From SURF-21 sp964529285 (GTDB lineage: Bacteria; Actinomycetota; Geothermincolia; Geothermincolales; RBG-13-55-18), in assembly GCA_964529285.1 (NCBI GenBank), contig CAZGWK010000009.1, positions 13,704-77,703 of the forward strand: a stretch of 64,000 bases of DNA, in the 5' to 3' direction. Under the pieces are notes generated by a model. It ran no database searches and was not told the origin of the DNA. It was given only the letters and a program-made list of their open reading frames with translations. Each line of letters starts with the position of its first letter. Positions within the stretch are counted from its first letter, which is position 1. This document shows, piece by piece, positions 59,955 through 64,000 of this stretch. Made by a program: the position numbers and the translations under genes.

Positions 59955-60722
59955 TTATCGGCCGATGATATAGTGGTTGGGATCGACTTCCTCGCGCAGG
60001 ATACGCAGTTCTTCAGCCGTCGGCTCCGGAGTCTCGACAATTTTCGGAGCCTTGAGGAGTTCGAAACCGGTGTTCTCCTGCACGTCCTCGAAGCTGAAGC
60101 CCTTGTGGATGGATTCAGCCCTCATGCGCTTTGTCTCGGGATCGTAGCCCATAACGGCCATGTTAGTGATCACTTTATGGGGGCCGGTGTTAATCGCCAG
60201 GCCGGCCTCCTCACGAGCACCCGGTCCATCCAGGTATCCAGGGGTGGTCACGAAGTTGACCCTCTCGACGAAGCGGCGGGAGTCCTGCGGAGTTATGACC
60301 ATTATCTTCCAGGCCATAGAGCCGAAATCGTTTGCTCCACCGGATCCAGGAAAGCGTACCTTGGGCTTCTCCCAGTCACCGATGACGGTGGAGTTGATGT
60401 TCCCGTACATGTCGATCTGGGCGCCGCCCAGGAAGCAATAGTCGACCATGCCGCGGCAGAGGGTCTCCATGACGTCGCACATGCCGCTGGCCATTACAGC
60501 CTTGTGGAAGGTGCGCGAATCGCCGACCGAGATGGGCATGGTGGGCAGCAGGGGAGCAATTCCTCCCGCTTCGAAGATGATCACCAGGTTGGGGGCGTAA
60601 GCCTTCTGGGCCAGCATGGAGGCGGCGCAAGGCGCTCCGGTCCCTACCGCCACGGCGGCTCCGTCCTCGAGGTTGCGGGCGGCGGCGCAGATCATCAGTT
60701 CCATGGTGTTGTATTCGCTCAT
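59955..60722 (-). CDS. CoA-transferase subunit B (glutaconate CoA-transferase family)
   Basis: A 255-aa class I CoA-transferase subunit. The catalytic Glu is probably in LVIIFEAGGIAPLLP (about residue 53), the position of the Glu that forms the CoA thioester in GctB-type enzymes. SGMCDVMETLCRGMVDYCFLGGAQID and INSTVIGDWEKPKVRFPGSGGAND are typical family blocks. GGAGGAGGTTGATC precedes the ATG at 60722. It starts 2 bp after the A-subunit stop. The natural acid partner is unknown; related actinobacterial pairs include the IpdAB ring-opening hydrolases of steroid degradation, which share this fold. Confidence 0.87.
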   Translation of the reverse strand: MSEYNTMELMICAAARNLEDGAAVAVGTGAPCAASMLAQKAYAPNLVIIFEAGGIAPLLPTMPISVGDSRTFHKAVMASGMCDVMETLCRGMVDYCFLGGAQIDMYGNINSTVIGDWEKPKVRFPGSGGANDFGSMAWKIMVITPQDSRRFVERVNFVTTPGYLDGPGAREEAGLAINTGPHKVITNMAVMGYDPETKRMRAESIHKGFSFEDVQENTGFELLKAPKIVETPEPTAEELRILREEVDPNHYIIGR

Positions 60723-60724
60723 GA

Positions 60725-61723
60725 TCAACCTCCTCCGTTGAGGTCGATGAGGTTTTCGATGGCACGCAGCTGGTTGATGCGCTCTATTCCGCCGCACAAC
60801 TCGAGATACTGATTGAAGTCCCTCGTGCGGTAGATGAATTTGTCAAGAAACTTGCTGAACTCCTCCGGGTCTTTCTCCACGTTAAGCCACAACCTGAGAT
60901 GATCCTCATCGGAGAAGTATTCATAGGGCATGTTGCCGGGATAGCTGCCATACGGCACCTCGCACACCGCGTCGACAACGTAGTAGGGGATGGCGGTGGC
61001 GGAGGGGTCGGAACGGATCTCGTCGTTGGAGATGAGCCTTTCGGTGGTGATGATAAGCGTCTTCGAAGCCCTGGCCAGCTCCAGGTCAGTGATGGAGATG
61101 CCCCTTATGCGGCAGTTCCCGTAGACGTCGGCTTCGTGCACGTGTATGGCGGATACGTCGGGCCAGAGGGCCGGGTACAGGACGTATTTCTCGCCCGTGA
61201 AAGGGCACTCAGCAACCTTGGCTGCACTGTGTTTGAAGGTATCTGTACCCAGGATGTTGCGGGCGGGCATGAATGATACTCCGGCCACGGCCGCATTTAG
61301 GCGTACTGCCATGGCGTAGTTGGTCCATTCGCAACACTGCACCTTTCCGCTCTCCATGTAGCGGCGGGCATTGGGGGAGAGGCCGCGAGCCTCCAGGCCT
61401 ATGATATAGGCGATATCGCAGCGGTCGAAGACCTCTCCGGCGGCGAGTATCTGAAAATCATGGGTGGAGGTGTGGCCCGCGAAGGCCATGTTTCGCTTAC
61501 GCTGCCGCACTATCTCGTGGCAGACGGCGGTGGGAATACGGTTCGCCCCGAATCCTCCGATGGCCAGGTATTCGCCGTCATGGACGTACTTGCCCACCGC
61601 CTCGCTGACGGTCATCACCTTGCTCACCATCGCCCTTTTCTTGGTGTGGAAGAACTCCCGTGCCTTGTCGGCGTCAGGATCCATGAAAAGGGGTCCATCG
61701 CCTTCTGCTATTACTTCGAACAT
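60725..61723 (-). CDS. CoA-transferase subunit A (glutaconate CoA-transferase family)
   Basis: A 332-aa partner subunit. LAIGGFGANRIPTAVCHEIVRQ near residue 55, MAFAGHTSTHDFQIL and IHVHEADVYGNCRIRG are family blocks. The ATG at 61723 follows AGGGAGGG by about 8 nt; a longer in-frame start at 61807 adds 28 residues that lack support. It is translated just before subunit B and transcribed away from the AMP-forming synthetase. With the latter it would give two routes to activate carboxylic acids. Confidence 0.87.
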   Translation of the reverse strand: MFEVIAEGDGPLFMDPDADKAREFFHTKKRAMVSKVMTVSEAVGKYVHDGEYLAIGGFGANRIPTAVCHEIVRQRKRNMAFAGHTSTHDFQILAAGEVFDRCDIAYIIGLEARGLSPNARRYMESGKVQCCEWTNYAMAVRLNAAVAGVSFMPARNILGTDTFKHSAAKVAECPFTGEKYVLYPALWPDVSAIHVHEADVYGNCRIRGISITDLELARASKTLIITTERLISNDEIRSDPSATAIPYYVVDAVCEVPYGSYPGNMPYEYFSDEDHLRLWLNVEKDPEEFSKFLDKFIYRTRDFNQYLELCGGIERINQLRAIENLIDLNGGG

Positions 61724-61822
61724 GCTCTTTTCCCTCCCTTGTTCTGATGCACGGTAATCATCGCGCAAGCCGATAAGTAGGATAACATTTAGCAAAAGTG
61801 GTGGCAAACTATTAAGGAATAC

Positions 61823-61851
61823 TTGTCATTTTATCGTGTGGAGTGTTAAAT
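61823..61851 (+). promoter_or_regulatory. Promoter for the AMP-forming acyl-CoA synthetase
   Basis: TTGTCA (61823-61828) and TTAAAT (61846-61851) are 17 nt apart in the 250-bp divergent region. The leader to the GTG start at 61974 would be about 115 nt and shows no recognised riboswitch. Confidence 0.45.
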
Positions 61852-61973
61852 GTAACCCAAGCAGGGATACTATACTTTGCGGATTCATATTCTACATCGG
61901 GGCTAAATCACAGCAAATAATAAAGCATCGCAGAAGTCTTTCGTCTGGTCTGCAATGGAAAGGGGGAACCAAA

Positions 61974-63911
61974 GTGAGCGAGGTCGTATGGAAGCCATAC
62001 GGAGACTACATCGAGAAGTCGAACATCACCCGGTTCATGCGCAAGCACGGAATAAAGGACTACGATGAACTGGTGAGCAGGAGCTGCGACGAACTGGAAT
62101 GGTTCTGGGACGCCATCATGGAGGACCTCGACATCCAGTGGTACAAGCCTTACGAGAAAGTACTCGACGCCTCCGGCGGCATGCCTTGGTGCAAGTGGTA
62201 TGTGGGAGGAAAGACCAATGTGGTCCTCAACTGCCTGGATAAACACATGACCACGCCGGTGAAGGACAAACTGGCTTTCATCTGGGAGGGTGACGATGGG
62301 GCGGTTAGAAGGTACACGTATAAGGACGTGTATCGCGAGGTCTGCAAGATGGCCAATGCTCTCAAGAACCTGAAGGTGAAAAAGGGCGATACGGTCGGTA
62401 TCTATATGCCCATGAGCCCCCAGATCATTTTCTCCCTCCTCGCCTGCCTGAAGATCGGTGCCCTGGCCATTCCTGTCTTCTCCGGTTTTGGGCCCGTACC
62501 GGTGTCCGCGCGCCTCAGGGACGCCGAAGTGGAGGTGCTGATCACCGCGGACGGCTCGATGCGCAGGGGCAAGGTATTCCCCATCAAGGAGCATGCCGAC
62601 GAGGCCGTGGACATGGTGCCCTCCATTAAACACGTGGTCGTCTACCGCAGGGTGGGCATAGACGTCCCCTGGCACGCGACCCGCGATATATGGATGCACC
62701 AGCTGGTGCAGGGCATGCCGGAGGAATGCCCCACGGAGGAGATGGACTCAGAGGATTACGCAATAATGATCTACACCTCCGGGACCACGGGCAAGCCCAA
62801 GGGGGCGGTGCATACGCACGGAGGCTGCCTGGCACAGATATGCAAGGAGCTCGGCTACTACTTCGACGTGAAGGAAGACGACGTCTTCTTCTGGCTCACC
62901 GATATCGGCTGGATGATGGGGCCCTGGATGATAATAGGGGTCATGAACTTCGGCGGCACTTTCGTCATCTTCGAGGGCGTCCCCGATTATCCGGAGCCGG
63001 ACCGCCTGTGGGAGCTTGTGGACAGGCACGCTATTACCACTTTCGGAATATCACCCACCGCTATCCGCATGCTCATGCGCTTCGAGGAGGGGTGGATAAA
63101 CAAACATGACACTTCCAGCCTGCGCCTGCTGGGCTCCACGGGAGAGCCTTGGGACCCCGAATCGTGGATGTGGTTTTTCGAGAAAGTAGGCAAGGAGAAA
63201 CTGCCCATCATCAATATCAGCGGCGGCACGGAGATCGTGGGCTGCTTCCTCTCGCCCCTGCCCATTACCGCGCTCAAGCCCATGACCTTGCGCGGCCCCG
63301 GATTGGGCATGTGTATAGACGTATACGACGATGATGGAAAGCCGGTGCGCGGAGAAAAGGGACACCTGGTTGCGACCAAGCCCGCTCCCTCGATGACCAG
63401 AGGTTTCTGGAAAGACCCGGACCGTTACATTGAGACATACTGGTCGCGCTGGCCCGATATCTGGTACCACGGGGACTGGGCGTCCGTTGACGAAGACGGC
63501 TTCTGGTTCCTGCACGGCCGTTCCGACGATACCATCAAGGTGTCCGGACGCCGCACCGGTCCTGCGGAGATCGAGGCAGCGCTGATAGAGCACGAAGCGG
63601 TCTCGGAGGCTGCGGTCGTCGGCGTGCACCACGATATCAAGGGCGAGGCGGTGGTCTGTTTCGTGGTGTTGCGTAACGAGTTTAAACCTTCAGACGATCT
63701 GAACGAGTCCATCAAAGACAAGGTGGCGGAGATACTGGGCAAGGTGGGACGCCCGGACGAGGTGCATTTCGTCGCGGCCCTCCCCAAGACGCGCTCCGCA
63801 AAGATCGTGCGCCGCCTCATCAAGTCGAAGTACCTGGGCGAGGAGTTGGGCGATCTGGCATCGGTGGAGAATCCACAGGCCCTGGACGAGATACCGGTCA
63901 AAAGGGAGTAG
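61974..63911 (+). CDS. AMP-forming acyl-CoA synthetase, acetyl-CoA synthetase-like
   Basis: A 645-aa ANL-superfamily ligase that activates an acid through an acyl-adenylate. The P-loop is MIYTSGTTGKPKGAVHTHGG, and the adenine-binding region is INISGGTEIVG. The hinge motif is WYHGDWASVDEDGFWFLHGRSDD, followed by IKVSGRRTGPAEIEAAL. The C-terminal PKTRSAKIVRRL holds the catalytic Lys that can be acetylated. The N-terminal 75 residues contain an ACS-type entry domain. GTG 61974 follows AAAGGGGGAA by about 8 nt. Chain-length preference cannot be read from the sequence. Confidence 0.92.
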   Translation: MSEVVWKPYGDYIEKSNITRFMRKHGIKDYDELVSRSCDELEWFWDAIMEDLDIQWYKPYEKVLDASGGMPWCKWYVGGKTNVVLNCLDKHMTTPVKDKLAFIWEGDDGAVRRYTYKDVYREVCKMANALKNLKVKKGDTVGIYMPMSPQIIFSLLACLKIGALAIPVFSGFGPVPVSARLRDAEVEVLITADGSMRRGKVFPIKEHADEAVDMVPSIKHVVVYRRVGIDVPWHATRDIWMHQLVQGMPEECPTEEMDSEDYAIMIYTSGTTGKPKGAVHTHGGCLAQICKELGYYFDVKEDDVFFWLTDIGWMMGPWMIIGVMNFGGTFVIFEGVPDYPEPDRLWELVDRHAITTFGISPTAIRMLMRFEEGWINKHDTSSLRLLGSTGEPWDPESWMWFFEKVGKEKLPIINISGGTEIVGCFLSPLPITALKPMTLRGPGLGMCIDVYDDDGKPVRGEKGHLVATKPAPSMTRGFWKDPDRYIETYWSRWPDIWYHGDWASVDEDGFWFLHGRSDDTIKVSGRRTGPAEIEAALIEHEAVSEAAVVGVHHDIKGEAVVCFVVLRNEFKPSDDLNESIKDKVAEILGKVGRPDEVHFVAALPKTRSAKIVRRLIKSKYLGEELGDLASVENPQALDEIPVKRE

Positions 63912-63923
63912 GTTCATTTGTGC

Positions 63924-64000
63924 GCCCGGGGCTGGGGGTAGCGGGTTATCGTTCCCGAGCCCTGAGGCAGGCCCTTGCTCCTCACTCGCAGGTCGCATAT
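63924..64000. repeat. Family A palindromic intergenic repeat, copy 5 (cut by window end)
   Basis: The left end GCCCGGGG (63924-63931) is followed by CTGGGGGTAGCGGG and later CTCACTCGCAGGTCGCATAT, which matches the interior of copy 2 at 30046. The right end lies beyond the window. It starts 12 bp after the synthetase stop. Confidence 0.7.

Overview
The window is a GC-rich stretch of bacterial chromosome with about 50 genes. It comes from a draft or metagenome assembly, because it contains a scaffold gap of 100 N at 44621-44720. Gene content fits a deep-branching Actinomycetota lineage of the Geothermincolia/OPB41 kind: GuaB3 beside GuaA, CIRCE-controlled groESL, much acyl-CoA metabolism, and secreted proteins built from a tandem 'FAEG...ERAMYF' module. 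The taxonomic call is an inference from content; I ran no phylogeny. No rRNA, tRNA or CRISPR array was found.

1-12.6 kb: end of the ribosomal protein/RNA polymerase operon (rpsK-rpsD-rpoA-rplQ-truA). About 8.6 kb of other genes follow (Usp, lipoprotein, phosphohexomutase, PGI/PMI isomerase, PNP, a lipoprotein-permease-ATPase set), then rplM-rpsI, which more often follow truA directly. 13-23.6 kb: cell-wall and housekeeping genes (glmM-glmS, acpS, nnrD, CBS protein, alr), a THEP1 NTPase, a small zinc protein, a CCA-adding enzyme and a P1 peptidase, ending in a decayed nitroreductase. 23.9-30 kb: fmdB, type-4 UDG, the t6A/RimI cluster tsaE-tsaB-rimI-tsaD, then groES-groEL with promoter, CIRCE and terminator. 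30-36 kb: guaB3-guaA bracketed on both sides by palindromic repeats, then pcrA/uvrD.

37-44.4 kb: a metabolic block with a gamma carbonic anhydrase, two thiolase-like proteins lacking a recognisable nucleophilic Cys, two DUF35 Zn-ribbon/OB proteins, two acyl-CoA dehydrogenases and a broken thiolase. 44.4-58.5 kb: an 85-bp tandem repeat at the scaffold gap, then four secreted proteins (subtilase, DUF4091 hydrolase-like, a 1370-aa mosaic, a 466-aa repeat-only protein) that all carry the FAEG module, interrupted by a TetR regulator with its own operator, a saccharopine-dehydrogenase-like protein and an amidohydrolase. 58.8-63.9 kb: CoA-ester energy metabolism (ADP-forming acyl-CoA synthetase beta subunit, two-subunit CoA-transferase, AMP-forming acyl-CoA synthetase).

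The most unusual DNA is intergenic. One family (here 'A') has palindromic ends GCCCGGGG/CCCCGGGC that change together between copies. A second (here 'B', about 90 bp) occurs once near 33.5 kb and twice within a 186-bp tandem repeat that splits a 19-bp inverted-repeat terminator near 59.5 kb. A third is a 71-bp element with GGGGTCA ends at 20.9 kb.
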